From Arthrobacter sp042667405 (lineage in GTDB: Bacteria > Actinomycetota > Actinomycetes > Actinomycetales > Micrococcaceae), in the NCBI RefSeq assembly GCF_042667405.1, contig NZ_JBHVAL010000001.1, forward strand, positions 186,001 through 250,000: a stretch of 64,000 bases of DNA, written 5' to 3'. Numbering within the stretch: the stretch's first letter is position 1; the number at the start of each line of letters is the position of its first letter. The notes under the pieces are model-generated. The model saw only the letters and a program-made list of their open reading frames with translations. It did no database searches and was not told the origin of the DNA. Below are positions 1 through 9,165 of the stretch, piece by piece. The position numbers and the translations under genes are program-made.

Positions 1-1
1 C

Positions 2-2317
2 GACTTCAAGGTAGTTCCTCCGGGAACCGGCATCGTCCACCAGGTCAACATCGAATTCCTGGCACGTACGGTCATGACCCGCGAGATCGACGGTGTGCTG
101 CGCGCCTATCCCGACACCTGCGTTGGTACCGATTCCCACACCACCATGGTCAACGGCCTCGGTGTCCTGGGCTGGGGTGTTGGCGGTATCGAAGCCGAGG
201 CAGCGATGCTCGGCCAGCCTGTCTCAATGCTGATTCCCCGCGTTGTCGGCTTCAAGCTCAACGGCAGCATCCCCGCAGGCGCCACCGCCACCGACGTCGT
301 TCTGACCATCACCGAAATGCTGCGCAAGCACGGTGTCGTTGGCAAGTTCGTGGAGTTCTACGGTGAAGGCGTTGCCGCTGTGCCGCTGGCTAACCGTGCA
401 ACCATCGGCAACATGAGCCCGGAATTCGGTTCCACGGCTGCCATGTTCCCGATCGACGACGTCACTCTTGACTACCTGCGCCTGACGGGCCGCTCCGAAG
501 AGAACGTCTCCCTCGTGGAGGCCTACGCCAAGGAACAGGGCCTCTGGCACGATCCTTCCCGTGAACTGCGCTTCTCCGAGTTCCTCGAGCTGGACCTCTC
601 CACCGTTGTTCCGTCCATCTCCGGCCCGAAGCGTCCGCAGGACCGCATCGAGCTCACGGATGCCAAGGAACAGTTCCGCAAGGACATCCACAACTACGTC
701 GCGATCGAAGATGGCAGCGTGGACGAAGCCCTGGACGAGACCTTCCCGGCTTCGGACGCTCCGTCCTTCACGCACGCGGATTCCCACACCACGGAGACCG
801 AACGCGTCTTCTCGGCAGCCAACGGCGCCAATGGCCGCCCGTCGTCGCCGGTCAAGGTCACCACCGCCGACGGCCGCGAGTTCGAGCTGGACCACGGTGC
901 AGTGTCGATCGCATCGATCACGTCCTGCACCAACACGTCCAACCCCTCGGTGATGCTTGCTGCAGCCCTGCTTGCACGCAACGCCGTTGACAAGGGCCTC
1001 ACCTCCAAGCCGTGGGTCAAGACCTCCGTTGCTCCCGGTTCCAAGGTAGTCACCGACTACTACGAGAAGTCCGGACTGACCCCGTACCTGGAGAAGCTCG
1101 GCTTCTACATCGTCGGTTACGGCTGCGCCACCTGCATCGGCAACTCCGGCCCGCTCGAGCCGGAAATCTCCGAAGCGATCCAGGCGAACGACCTCTCCGT
1201 CACGGCTGTCCTTTCCGGTAACCGTAACTTCGAAGGCCGCATCAACCCGGACGTCAAGATGAACTACCTGGCTTCCCCGCCGCTGGTCATCGCCTACGCC
1301 CTTGCCGGTTCCATGGACTTCGACTTCGACACCGATGCCTTGGGCACGGACTCCGAAGGCAACGAGGTCTTCCTGAAGGACATCTGGCCGAACCCCACCG
1401 AAGTCCAGGAAGTCATCGACTCCTCCATCGACGAGGGCATGTTTGCCAAGGGCTACGAAGGCGTCTTCGACGGCGACGAGCGCTGGAAGGCACTCGACAC
1501 CCCCGCCGGTGACACCTTCGCTTGGGCCGAGGACTCCACGTACGTGCGGAAGCCCCCATACTTCGAGGGCATGAAGGCCCAGCCGGATCCCGTCAAGGAC
1601 ATCGCCGGTGCCCGCGTGCTCCTGAAGCTCGGCGACTCCGTCACCACGGACCACATCTCCCCGGCCGGTTCCTTCAAGTCGGACACCCCTGCGGGCCAGT
1701 ACCTGCTGGCCAACGGTGTGGAGCGCAAGGACTTCAACTCCTACGGCTCACGCCGTGGCAACCACGAAGTCATGATCCGCGGCACCTTCGCCAACATCCG
1801 CATCAAGAACCAGCTCCTGGACGGCGTCGAGGGTGGCTTCACCCGCGACTTCACCCAGGAAGGCGCCCCGCAGGCCTACGTCTACGACGCTGCACAGAAC
1901 TACCAGGCCGCAGGAACACCGCTGGTTGTCCTCGCTGGCAAGGAGTACGGTTCGGGCTCATCCCGCGACTGGGCAGCCAAGGGTACCGCCCTCCTGGGCG
2001 TCAAGGCAGTCATCGCCGAAAGCTACGAGCGTATCCACCGCTCCAACCTCATCGGCATGGGTGTTCTTCCGCTGCAGTTCCCCGCAGGTGAATCCGCTGC
2101 GACCATCGGCCTCACCGGCACGGAGACTTTCTCCGTGAAAGGCGTTACCGAGCTGAACAACGGCACCACGCCGAAGACCCTTAAGGTCACGGCAACGGCT
2201 GAGGATGGCTCGTCCAAGTCCTTCGACGCCGTGCTGCGCATCGACACCCCGGGCGAAGCAGACTACTACCGCAACGGTGGCATCCTGCAGTACGTCCTGC
2301 GGCAGATCTCCGCATAG
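2..2317 (+). CDS. acnA: Aconitate hydratase A, 3' part (5' end outside window)
   Basis: This is the TCA-cycle enzyme that converts citrate to isocitrate through cis-aconitate in the cytosol. The frame is open from base 2, so the true start lies upstream; about 771 residues are present of a family length near 900-940. The [4Fe-4S] ligands are visible: one Cys in SITSCTNTSNPS and two in GYGCATCIGNSG. The C-terminal swivel domain carries GSSRDWAAKG and ERIHRSNLIGMGVLPL. A low-complexity linker in the middle contains DEALDETFPASD, a stretch usual in actinobacterial aconitases. A GC-rich hairpin follows the stop. The identification is secure. Confidence 0.97.
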   Translation, partial: DFKVVPPGTGIVHQVNIEFLARTVMTREIDGVLRAYPDTCVGTDSHTTMVNGLGVLGWGVGGIEAEAAMLGQPVSMLIPRVVGFKLNGSIPAGATATDVVLTITEMLRKHGVVGKFVEFYGEGVAAVPLANRATIGNMSPEFGSTAAMFPIDDVTLDYLRLTGRSEENVSLVEAYAKEQGLWHDPSRELRFSEFLELDLSTVVPSISGPKRPQDRIELTDAKEQFRKDIHNYVAIEDGSVDEALDETFPASDAPSFTHADSHTTETERVFSAANGANGRPSSPVKVTTADGREFELDHGAVSIASITSCTNTSNPSVMLAAALLARNAVDKGLTSKPWVKTSVAPGSKVVTDYYEKSGLTPYLEKLGFYIVGYGCATCIGNSGPLEPEISEAIQANDLSVTAVLSGNRNFEGRINPDVKMNYLASPPLVIAYALAGSMDFDFDTDALGTDSEGNEVFLKDIWPNPTEVQEVIDSSIDEGMFAKGYEGVFDGDERWKALDTPAGDTFAWAEDSTYVRKPPYFEGMKAQPDPVKDIAGARVLLKLGDSVTTDHISPAGSFKSDTPAGQYLLANGVERKDFNSYGSRRGNHEVMIRGTFANIRIKNQLLDGVEGGFTRDFTQEGAPQAYVYDAAQNYQAAGTPLVVLAGKEYGSGSSRDWAAKGTALLGVKAVIAESYERIHRSNLIGMGVLPLQFPAGESAATIGLTGTETFSVKGVTELNNGTTPKTLKVTATAEDGSSKSFDAVLRIDTPGEADYYRNGGILQYVLRQISA

Positions 2318-2351
2318 CGAATCCGGCTGGTCACAGCTGATTCCGCGCCAT

Positions 2352-2387
2352 GCAGCCCCGGCTGGTCATCCGACCGGCCGGGGCTGC
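2352..2387 (+). terminator. Hairpin after acnA
   Basis: The 11-bp arms GCAGCCCCGGC (2352-2362) and GCCGGGGCTGC (2377-2387) pair perfectly around a 14-base loop, 35 bases after the acnA stop. No U-run follows, so termination here may need a factor or be partial. The rest of the acnA-dxs gap holds only the dxs leader. Confidence 0.6.
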
Positions 2388-2493
2388 TGGCGTCCGGGAC
2401 AAATCCGGCCCAGTGGTGATGCCGCCGGGAAACGCGTGGACTCCGGGCACGCGCTAAAGTTAACGAGCACGTCATTCACCCTAAGGAGGGCCG

Positions 2494-4467
2494 TTGGGAC
2501 TTTTGGAAACCGTCAAGGATCCACAGGACCTGGCCAAACTGTCCGGCAAAGAGCTGGAAGAACTGGCCGGCGAAATCAGGGCATTCCTGATCACCAACGT
2601 CGCCGCGACAGGCGGGCATCTCGGTCCGAACCTGGGTGTGGTTGAACTTACCCTCGCCGTCCACCGGATGTTCGATTCCCCGCGCGACAGCATCATCTTC
2701 GACACCGGGCACCAGTCCTACGTGCACAAGCTCCTGACCGGACGGCAGGACTTCAGTACGCTCCGCCAGCAGGGCGGGCTGTCCGGCTACCCCGAGCGTG
2801 CCGAGTCCGAGCACGACATTGTGGAGAGCTCCCACGCGTCTTCGTCGCTGTCCTGGGCGGACGGGATTTCCCGTGCCCGCCAGCTGACCGGCGAAGGTGA
2901 CCGGTTCGTCGTCGCCATTGTCGGCGACGGTGCGCTGACCGGTGGCATGACCTGGGAAGCCATCAACAATATTGCGGCGGACAAGCGGCGTCGCGTCGTA
3001 ATCGTGGTCAATGACAACGGGCGTTCCTATGCCCCTACCGTCGGCGGTTTGGCCGACTACCTTGCCTCGCTGCGCCCCACCATCGACTCCCTCCGAACGG
3101 CTCCGGCCTACGAACGCATGCTCGATTGGTGGAAGAAAAAGCTGCAGAACGGCGGCCCGGCGGGACAGTTCACGTATAAGAGCCTGCATGCCATGAAGAA
3201 GGGCATCAAGGACTGGTGGGCTCCGCAGGGCATGTTCGAAGACCTCGGCATGAAGTACATCGGGCCTGTGGACGGACACAACCTGCAGGCCATGGAACAT
3301 GCGCTGAACACCGCCAAGGCGTACGGCGGACCGGTGATCGTGCACGCCATGACCGAGAAAGGCCACGGCTACGCTCCGGCGCTTGCCAACGAGGCAGACC
3401 AGTTCCACGCCGTGGGCATCATCGACCCGGAGACGGGGGAGTCCACCGAGACTCCCGGAGCCAGGTCCTGGACCTCGGTGTTCGCCGAGGAGATCGCCGA
3501 CATTGCCGACGAACGCGAGGACATCGTCGGCATTACCGGCGCCATGCTGATCCCGGTGGGACTGCACAAGTTCGCCGAGCGCCACCCGGAGCGCGTTATC
3601 GACGTCGGTATCGCCGAGCAGCATGCCCTGACCTCGGCAGCTGGAATGGCTTTCGGCGGCCTGCACCCGGTGGTTGCCGTGTACGCGACCTTCCTGAACC
3701 GGGCCTTCGACCAACTTCTCATGGATGTCGCCCTGCACAAGGCCGGCGTCACGATTGTCCTGGACCGTGCCGGGGTGACCGGTCCCGATGGACCCAGCCA
3801 TCACGGCATGTGGGATATGGCCATGGTCCAAATCGTGCCGGGCCTGCATTTGGCTGCACCGCGCGACGCCACCCGGCTACGGGAGGAACTGCGCGAGGCC
3901 GTTGCCATCAATGATGCTCCGACCGTGGTGCGCTTCTCCAAGGGCAGTGTCGGCTCCGAAGTCGAAGCCATTGAACGACTCCACGACGGCGTGGACATCC
4001 TCGCCCGCCGGCCGGAGGGGTCCACTGAGAACGACGTCCTGATCGTCAGTGTTGGTGCCATGTCGGAGCTGGCCCTTGATGTGGCCGGCCGCCTTGGCGC
4101 GCAAGGCATCAGTTCGACTGTGGTTGATCCGCGGTGGGTGCTTCCCGTCAGGAAATCAATCATTGCCTTGGCCGCCCGGCACCGGTTGGTGATCTGCATC
4201 GAGGACGGCGTCCGCGCTGGTGGCGTGGGGTCACGCATCCGGCAGGAAATGCGCGCAGCAGGCGTGGATACCGCTCTGAATGAAGTCGGCCTGCCTGTCG
4301 GGTTCCTGGTCCACGGCTCCCGCGGACAGGTGCTGGAACGCGTTGGGCTCACCGCCCAGAAGATCACGCACGACGTCGTTGCCCAGGTTTTGGGGACAAA
4401 GGTGCCCTTTGCGCGGCCCCTCCCCGGCCAGGAACACCCCACCACCGGCAGCTTGCCCACTCTGTGA
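2494..4467 (+). CDS. dxs: 1-deoxy-D-xylulose-5-phosphate synthase
   Basis: This is the first enzyme of the MEP isoprenoid pathway; it condenses pyruvate and glyceraldehyde 3-phosphate with thiamine diphosphate. The 657-residue protein is slightly long for the family. It shows the ThDP/Mg motif GDGALTGG followed by VNDNGRSYAPTVGG, the pyrimidine-domain VGIAEQHALTSAAGMA, and DRAGVTGPDGPSHHGMWD near residue 430. The start is TTG, placed 4 bases after a strong AAGGAGG (2483-2489). The stop overlaps the GTG of the next gene (GTGA), so the DUF402 gene is probably translationally coupled to dxs. Confidence 0.97.
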   Translation: MGLLETVKDPQDLAKLSGKELEELAGEIRAFLITNVAATGGHLGPNLGVVELTLAVHRMFDSPRDSIIFDTGHQSYVHKLLTGRQDFSTLRQQGGLSGYPERAESEHDIVESSHASSSLSWADGISRARQLTGEGDRFVVAIVGDGALTGGMTWEAINNIAADKRRRVVIVVNDNGRSYAPTVGGLADYLASLRPTIDSLRTAPAYERMLDWWKKKLQNGGPAGQFTYKSLHAMKKGIKDWWAPQGMFEDLGMKYIGPVDGHNLQAMEHALNTAKAYGGPVIVHAMTEKGHGYAPALANEADQFHAVGIIDPETGESTETPGARSWTSVFAEEIADIADEREDIVGITGAMLIPVGLHKFAERHPERVIDVGIAEQHALTSAAGMAFGGLHPVVAVYATFLNRAFDQLLMDVALHKAGVTIVLDRAGVTGPDGPSHHGMWDMAMVQIVPGLHLAAPRDATRLREELREAVAINDAPTVVRFSKGSVGSEVEAIERLHDGVDILARRPEGSTENDVLIVSVGAMSELALDVAGRLGAQGISSTVVDPRWVLPVRKSIIALAARHRLVICIEDGVRAGGVGSRIRQEMRAAGVDTALNEVGLPVGFLVHGSRGQVLERVGLTAQKITHDVVAQVLGTKVPFARPLPGQEHPTTGSLPTL

Positions 4468-5033
4468 GGAACAATCGCGGACCGGGCGCGCTGCTGCCCG
4501 GCGACCTCGTCGTGTCGCGGAACAGGAAATTCGACGGTACGGCACACTGGGTTGTTCCCGGCCGTTATCTGGGCGAAGACATCCATGGTTGGTGGATTTT
4601 CCAAGGAGCCGGGGAGTTCTGCTCCCGCCCGGGAGCGGCCTTCTACACCGCCTCTGATTGCTTGTTGCTGGTTCCACGGACAGGCGAATTCGTGGTGACG
4701 TTCTACGACGACAGCTACCCGGGGGATTTCCGGATTTACGTGGATCTCGCCACAGCCCACAGCTGGAACCCCATCAAGCCGGGCGTGACCGAGTTCCATA
4801 TGATCGACATGGATTTGGACGTCATCCGCTCCACAGTGCATGGAGTGTTCATTGATGACGAAGACGAGTTTGAGCAACACCGGGTGGCCATGGGCTACCC
4901 GGAGGAAACCGTGGACGCCATGCGTACCGAATGCGCAGCGCTTTTCGAAGCTGTCCACACCAAGCAATCACCGTTCAACGTCCAGGACCCGAACAGTCCG
5001 AGCGCAGAATGGTTCAGGAAGGGACGCGCATGA
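4464..5033 (+). CDS. DUF402 family protein
   Basis: This 189-residue protein matches the DUF402 fold seen in actinobacterial proteins and related to nucleotide-hydrolysing FomD-like proteins. Visible are a beta-rich N-terminal half (GDLVVSRNRKFDGTAHW and RYLGEDIHGWWIFQG) and the acidic FYDDSYPGDFRIYVD and HMIDMDLDVI stretches that supply metal ligands in the family. The GTG start overlaps the dxs stop, and its TGA overlaps the next ATG (ATGA), so it is the middle of a coupled three-gene chain. The substrate cannot be told from sequence. No membrane segment or signal peptide is present. Confidence 0.85.
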   Translation: MRNNRGPGALLPGDLVVSRNRKFDGTAHWVVPGRYLGEDIHGWWIFQGAGEFCSRPGAAFYTASDCLLLVPRTGEFVVTFYDDSYPGDFRIYVDLATAHSWNPIKPGVTEFHMIDMDLDVIRSTVHGVFIDDEDEFEQHRVAMGYPEETVDAMRTECAALFEAVHTKQSPFNVQDPNSPSAEWFRKGRA

Positions 5034-5590
5034 GCGGCATCATCCGGACATACAAGACGGACGACGAGGGTGTCCTGCACTTTCGGGAGGCCTGGTATGA
5101 CGATGAAGACAAGCAGTTCGTGGTCAATCACGGTGTCGTGGGGCATCAAAGCAAGACCAACGAAACCGAAGTCAGTGACGATTCTTCCGTTGACGGACTG
5201 ATGGCCGCCTTCGCTGCCCAGTGTGAGGAAGACGGCTACGCGGAGATTCCCGAGTCGGAGCAGTTCTGGGTGGTGGCGCAGATTGCGTTGAAGACCAAGG
5301 ATGGCACCGAACGCGACCGTCACCTTGAGAGAAAGGCCAAGACGGCCCTGACCGGGGAGCTGGCTTGGCGTGGCTTGGGCGTCGTGGACCGCTCCGAGAT
5401 CGGCAACGGCCACCTCAACATCTTCTGCCTCTGCCCGGACGTCAACAAGGCCGTCAACGCCATCAAAATCTGTGTTCGCGGGGAAGACCTGGACTTCACC
5501 AAGCTCACCGTGGCTGCCGCGCCCCACAGCGATCCCACCGCATTCAAGGTCAAGCACTCGCCCAAGCAGGGTCTTGGCTTTAGTCTCTAA
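5030..5590 (+). CDS. Conserved hypothetical protein, 186 aa
   Basis: I do not recognise a named family. The ATG at 5030 overlaps the DUF402 stop (ATGA), which sets the start; a longer reading from 4931 would overlap the preceding gene by about 100 bases for no gain. The protein is soluble, acidic in the first half (YKTDDEGVLHFREAWYDDED), and ends in a conserved-looking FKVKHSPKQGLGFSL. Two cysteines lie close together in IFCLCPD. Coupling to DUF402 suggests a shared role, but nothing shows which. Codon use matches its neighbours. Confidence 0.8.
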   Translation: MSGIIRTYKTDDEGVLHFREAWYDDEDKQFVVNHGVVGHQSKTNETEVSDDSSVDGLMAAFAAQCEEDGYAEIPESEQFWVVAQIALKTKDGTERDRHLERKAKTALTGELAWRGLGVVDRSEIGNGHLNIFCLCPDVNKAVNAIKICVRGEDLDFTKLTVAAAPHSDPTAFKVKHSPKQGLGFSL

Positions 5591-5633
5591 GTAACACCCT
5601 CAGCACTGGTTTCATCGCATCAGGAGGATCCCC

Positions 5634-5858
5634 ATGCCGTCAAAGAGCAATTGGCCCGGACATACGCCACTGCCCAAGGGATTGGCTGCGCCGGCCAGGC
5701 GGGCCCTGGCCCATCAGGGCATAGAGACACTGGAGCAGCTGGCTGAGTATGGGGAAGGGCAGATGTCCAAGCTCCACGGGATGGGCCCCGTGGCCATTGC
5801 CCAGCTTGAGGATGCCATGGAGGAATCAGGAATTTCCTACGGAACCGCGGGCAGCTAG
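5634..5858 (+). CDS. Small helix-hairpin-helix protein
   Basis: This 74-residue protein has the pattern LPKGLAAPARRALAHQGI-ETLEQLAEYGEGQMSKLHGMGPVAIAQLEDAM split over two helices and a GMG hairpin. That resembles a single HhH unit such as those in the RNA polymerase alpha C-terminal domain or DNA-binding helix-hairpin-helix proteins. The start is fixed by AGGAGG at 5622-5627, seven bases before the ATG. DNA binding is inferred from the fold only. It probably closes the transcription unit that begins at dxs. Confidence 0.8.
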   Translation: MPSKSNWPGHTPLPKGLAAPARRALAHQGIETLEQLAEYGEGQMSKLHGMGPVAIAQLEDAMEESGISYGTAGS

Positions 5859-5913
5859 GCCTTTTGTTGCCCAGGGTTACTATCTTGCCGGAAGTGCGGG
5901 ATAGGCTGGCCTC

Positions 5914-6891
5914 ATGACTGAATACCGACGCCTTGGCCGTTCCGGACTGACTGTCTCAGCTGTAGGGCTGGGCTGCAACAACCTCGGGCGCGCCAACACG
6001 CCCACGGAGTCCCAGGAAGGCACCAACGCGGTTGTTCATGCCGCCATCGAAGCCGGGGTGACCTTCTTCGACGTCGCGGATGTCTACGGACGTGAGCCGG
6101 GACTTAGCGAAACCATGCTCGGCAAAGCGCTGAAGGGGCACCGGGACGACGTCGTAATCGGCACCAAGTTCGGCATGGACATGCGAGGGGTAAACGGAAA
6201 CGATTTCGATGCCCGTGGTTCACGGCGGTACATCGTGAAAGCCGTTGAAGCATCCCTGCGCCGCCTGGACACGGACTGGATTGACCTCTACCAGTTCCAC
6301 ACACCGGATCCGCAGACACCGATCGACGAAACCCTTGGTGCCTTGGATGAGCTGGTCTCAAGCGGCAAGGTCCGGTATATCGGCCACTCCAACTTTGCCG
6401 GCTGGCAGATCGCCGAGGCTGAATACGTAGGACGACAGGCCGGTGGCGTCCGCTTCATCTCCACGCAGAACCACTACAACCTGCTCGATCGCCGTGCCGA
6501 GCTCGAAGTGCTCCCGGCAGCAGAAGCCTTCTCCCTGGGAGTGCTTCCCTATTTCCCCCTGGCCAATGGCCTGCTGACGGGAAAGTACTCCGCCGGCAAG
6601 GCTCCGGAAGGCTCGCGCCTGAGCCACACCCGCACGAACCTGGTACACGACGCCGATTGGGACCAGTTGGGCCGTTTTGGCCAGTTCGCCAAGGAGCGTG
6701 GCATCACGGAACTGCAACTGGCGTTCTCCTGGCTGGCAGCCCAACCCGGTGTCAGCAGCGTCATCGCCGGTGCGACCAAGCCGGAGCAGATCCGCGAGAA
6801 TGCCGAAGCCGTCTGCTGGGTTCCCACGCAGGACGACCGCGAGGAGCTGGACGGGATCTTCCCAAGGTCACCCAAGGTGGCACTTTTCTAG
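5914..6891 (+). CDS. Aldo/keto reductase
   Basis: This is a 325-residue NADPH-dependent oxidoreductase of the aldo/keto reductase superfamily with a TIM-barrel fold. The tetrad is visible: Asp and Tyr in FFDVADVYGREPG, Lys in VIGTKFGMDMRG and His in DLYQFHTPDP. The C-terminal cofactor-binding segment reads SSVIAGATKPEQIRENA. It begins with the typical MTEYRRLGRSGLTVSAVGLGC strand split around a short hairpin. The substrate is unknown. It converges on the fadB gene across a strong hairpin and appears monocistronic. Confidence 0.92.
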   Translation: MTEYRRLGRSGLTVSAVGLGCNNLGRANTPTESQEGTNAVVHAAIEAGVTFFDVADVYGREPGLSETMLGKALKGHRDDVVIGTKFGMDMRGVNGNDFDARGSRRYIVKAVEASLRRLDTDWIDLYQFHTPDPQTPIDETLGALDELVSSGKVRYIGHSNFAGWQIAEAEYVGRQAGGVRFISTQNHYNLLDRRAELEVLPAAEAFSLGVLPYFPLANGLLTGKYSAGKAPEGSRLSHTRTNLVHDADWDQLGRFGQFAKERGITELQLAFSWLAAQPGVSSVIAGATKPEQIRENAEAVCWVPTQDDREELDGIFPRSPKVALF

Positions 6892-6952
6892 CCCTCTCTC
6901 ACATCCCGCCCCTTTTGATGCGTCCCTCCCGCACAAGACAGGCCTAAAAACG

Positions 6953-6984
6953 GAACGCTCTCTCACGTCAGTGAGAGAGCGTTC
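6953..6984. terminator. Bidirectional terminator between convergent genes
   Basis: The perfect 14-bp arms GAACGCTCTCTCAC (6953-6966) and GTGAGAGAGCGTTC (6971-6984) enclose a 4-base GTCA loop. The AAAAA at 6946-6950 gives a U-run for minus-strand transcripts. It lies between the aldo/keto reductase (+) and fadB (-), so it can serve both. Related CTCTCTCAC and GGGAGAGCGT fragments lie on either side. Confidence 0.85.
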
Positions 6985-7020
6985 GCGTTTGGGCCTCCGG
7001 GATGCGGGAGAGCGTGTGAT

Positions 7021-9165
7021 CTAGGCCGGTGCGGACGCTATCCCGGGAGCCAGGAACCGCTTGCCGTTGACGCGCTCGGAGGCGCCAACACGGTCCAGGT
7101 ACGGGGTGATCCCGCCCAGGAACATCGGCCAGCCGGCACCCATGATGACGCAGAGGTCGATGTCTTCAGGGCCGGCAACGACGCCTTCTTCGAGCATGAG
7201 CCCAATTTCCTCGGCAAGGGCATCCTGGGTGCGTCGCAGGACTTCGGCGCGGGTGGACGGAGTGTTCCCGAAGGACATGATCGCCAGGGTCTCCGCAGGA
7301 ATGACGGGCTTTCCGTCGGGTCCAGTGACCCACAGGGATTTCACACCGTTGTCGATCAGCTTCTGCAGGTTCTGCGATACCGGGAAACGGTCACCGAACG
7401 CTGCGTGCAGGGACTCCTGAACGTGCTGCGCCACCGGAAGGCCCACCATGGCACTGAGCGTGAAGGGGGACATGGGCAGGCCCATGGGACGCAGGGCAGT
7501 ATCGGCGACCTCCGCCGGGGTTCCTTCATCGAACGCTGCGATGACCTCTCCCATGAGGCGCAGGAGGATGCGGTTGACCACGAACGCGGCCGCATCCTTG
7601 ACCAACACGGCAGTCTTCTTCAGCCCCTTGGCGAGCTCGAAGGCGGTAGCCAGGACGGCGTCGTCGGTCTTGGGTGCCTTCACGATCTCCAGCAGCGGCA
7701 TGACCGCGACAGGGTTGAAGAAGTGGAAGCCCACAAGGCGTTCGGGATGCTTCAGGTCCTCGGCCATGGCGGTAACGGAGAGCGAGGAGGTGTTCGTAGC
7801 CAAAATGCACTCGGAAGAGACTATTTCCTCCACTTCAGCGAAGACCTGCTTCTTGATGTGCAGCTCTTCGAAGACAGCCTCGATAACGAAATCGGCGTCG
7901 GCAAAGGCAGCCTTGGAGACAGAACCCGTGACCAGCGCCTTGGTCCTGTTGGCGGCATCCGGCTTGATCCGCTTCTTGGCCAGCATCTTGTCCACTTCGG
8001 CGTGCACGTATGCAACGCCCTTGTCCACGCGTTCTTGGTCGATGTCGGTCATGACCACGGGCACCTTGAGCTGACGGGCGAACAGCAATGCCAGCTGGCT
8101 GGCCATCAGCCCGGCACCGACGACGCCAATCTTGGTTACCGGGCGTGCCAGTTTACGGTCCGGAGCTCCGGCAGGACGCTTGGAACGCTTCTGTACGAGG
8201 TCCAGGAAGGCGTACACGGTGGATCGGAATTCGTCGGTCTGCATGAGCCCGGCCAAGGTTTCGCATTCGAGTTCCGCTGATTCCTGCTGCGTCATGGTCC
8301 GGTTGGCTTCCATGACGTCCAGCACCTTCGCCGGAGCGGGCGAGGCGTTGGAAGTCTTGGCCTCAACAAACTCCCGGCCTGCGGCAACCGCACCTGCCCA
8401 GCGGGCTGCCACGGCGTCATCGGAAGCATCCACCGCGTTCCTGCGCTCTGGTGTGACGTCGCCGGAAATCACGCGTGCCGCCCATGCCAGCGACTGTTCC
8501 ACGAAGTCCGCGGGCTCGAACATGGCGTCGGCCACTCCGAGCTCGTAGGCCTGGGGTCCCGTGAGTGTCCGGTTGTTGCTCAGAGGGTTCTCGATCATCA
8601 CCTTGACCGCGTTCTCGGGGCCAATGAGGCGCGGAAGGATGTACACGCCGCCCCAGCCCGGCACCAGGCCGATAAATGCTTCAGGGAGGGCCAGCGCACC
8701 GGCGCCTGTGGAAACGGTCCTGTAGGTGGATTGGAGGGCGATCTCCAACCCGCCGCCGAGTGCCAAGCCATTGATGAAGGCGAAGCTGGGCACCCCGAGG
8801 TCGGCCAACGTGCGGTAGACGGCGTGGCCGAGCTGGGCCATCCAGAGCCCGTGCTCGCGCTCCTTGAGCGTCTTCACTGCGGAAAGGTCGGCACCTGCAA
8901 CGAGGAAGTACGGCTTGCCGGTAACGCCGACGCCGACAATTTCGCCGTGCGCGGCCCGCTCCTTGAGGCCCTCCAGGACGTTGCCCAGTTCAACCAGGGT
9001 GTTGGGTCCCAGCGTGGTGGGCTTGGAGTGGTCCAGTCCGTTGTCCAGAGTAATCAAGGCGAACGTCCCGGCGCCGCCAGGGAGTTCGATGTCCTGGACA
9101 TAGGAGTGCGTGACGACTTCGTCCGGGAACAGTGCGGCGAGCTTCTGGAATTCTGCGGCGCTCAT
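7021..9165 (-). CDS. fadB: Fatty-oxidation multifunctional protein: enoyl-CoA hydratase / 3-hydroxyacyl-CoA dehydrogenase
   Basis: It carries out the hydratase and NAD-dependent dehydrogenase steps of fatty-acid beta-oxidation. The 714-residue protein has an N-terminal crotonase domain (oxyanion loop VAGADLSA; LALGGGLEIALQ; PEAFIGLVPGWGG) and a C-terminal 3-hydroxyacyl-CoA dehydrogenase domain (Rossmann VVGAGLMASQLALLF; catalytic His in GFHFFNPVAVMPLLEIV). The ATG at 9165 overlaps the fadA stop (ATGA) behind a GAAGGAG in fadA, which rules out the longer reading to 9285. Gene order fadA-fadB matches other actinobacteria. It could equally be called fadJ. Confidence 0.93.
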   Translation of the reverse strand: MSAAEFQKLAALFPDEVVTHSYVQDIELPGGAGTFALITLDNGLDHSKPTTLGPNTLVELGNVLEGLKERAAHGEIVGVGVTGKPYFLVAGADLSAVKTLKEREHGLWMAQLGHAVYRTLADLGVPSFAFINGLALGGGLEIALQSTYRTVSTGAGALALPEAFIGLVPGWGGVYILPRLIGPENAVKVMIENPLSNNRTLTGPQAYELGVADAMFEPADFVEQSLAWAARVISGDVTPERRNAVDASDDAVAARWAGAVAAGREFVEAKTSNASPAPAKVLDVMEANRTMTQQESAELECETLAGLMQTDEFRSTVYAFLDLVQKRSKRPAGAPDRKLARPVTKIGVVGAGLMASQLALLFARQLKVPVVMTDIDQERVDKGVAYVHAEVDKMLAKKRIKPDAANRTKALVTGSVSKAAFADADFVIEAVFEELHIKKQVFAEVEEIVSSECILATNTSSLSVTAMAEDLKHPERLVGFHFFNPVAVMPLLEIVKAPKTDDAVLATAFELAKGLKKTAVLVKDAAAFVVNRILLRLMGEVIAAFDEGTPAEVADTALRPMGLPMSPFTLSAMVGLPVAQHVQESLHAAFGDRFPVSQNLQKLIDNGVKSLWVTGPDGKPVIPAETLAIMSFGNTPSTRAEVLRRTQDALAEEIGLMLEEGVVAGPEDIDLCVIMGAGWPMFLGGITPYLDRVGASERVNGKRFLAPGIASAPA

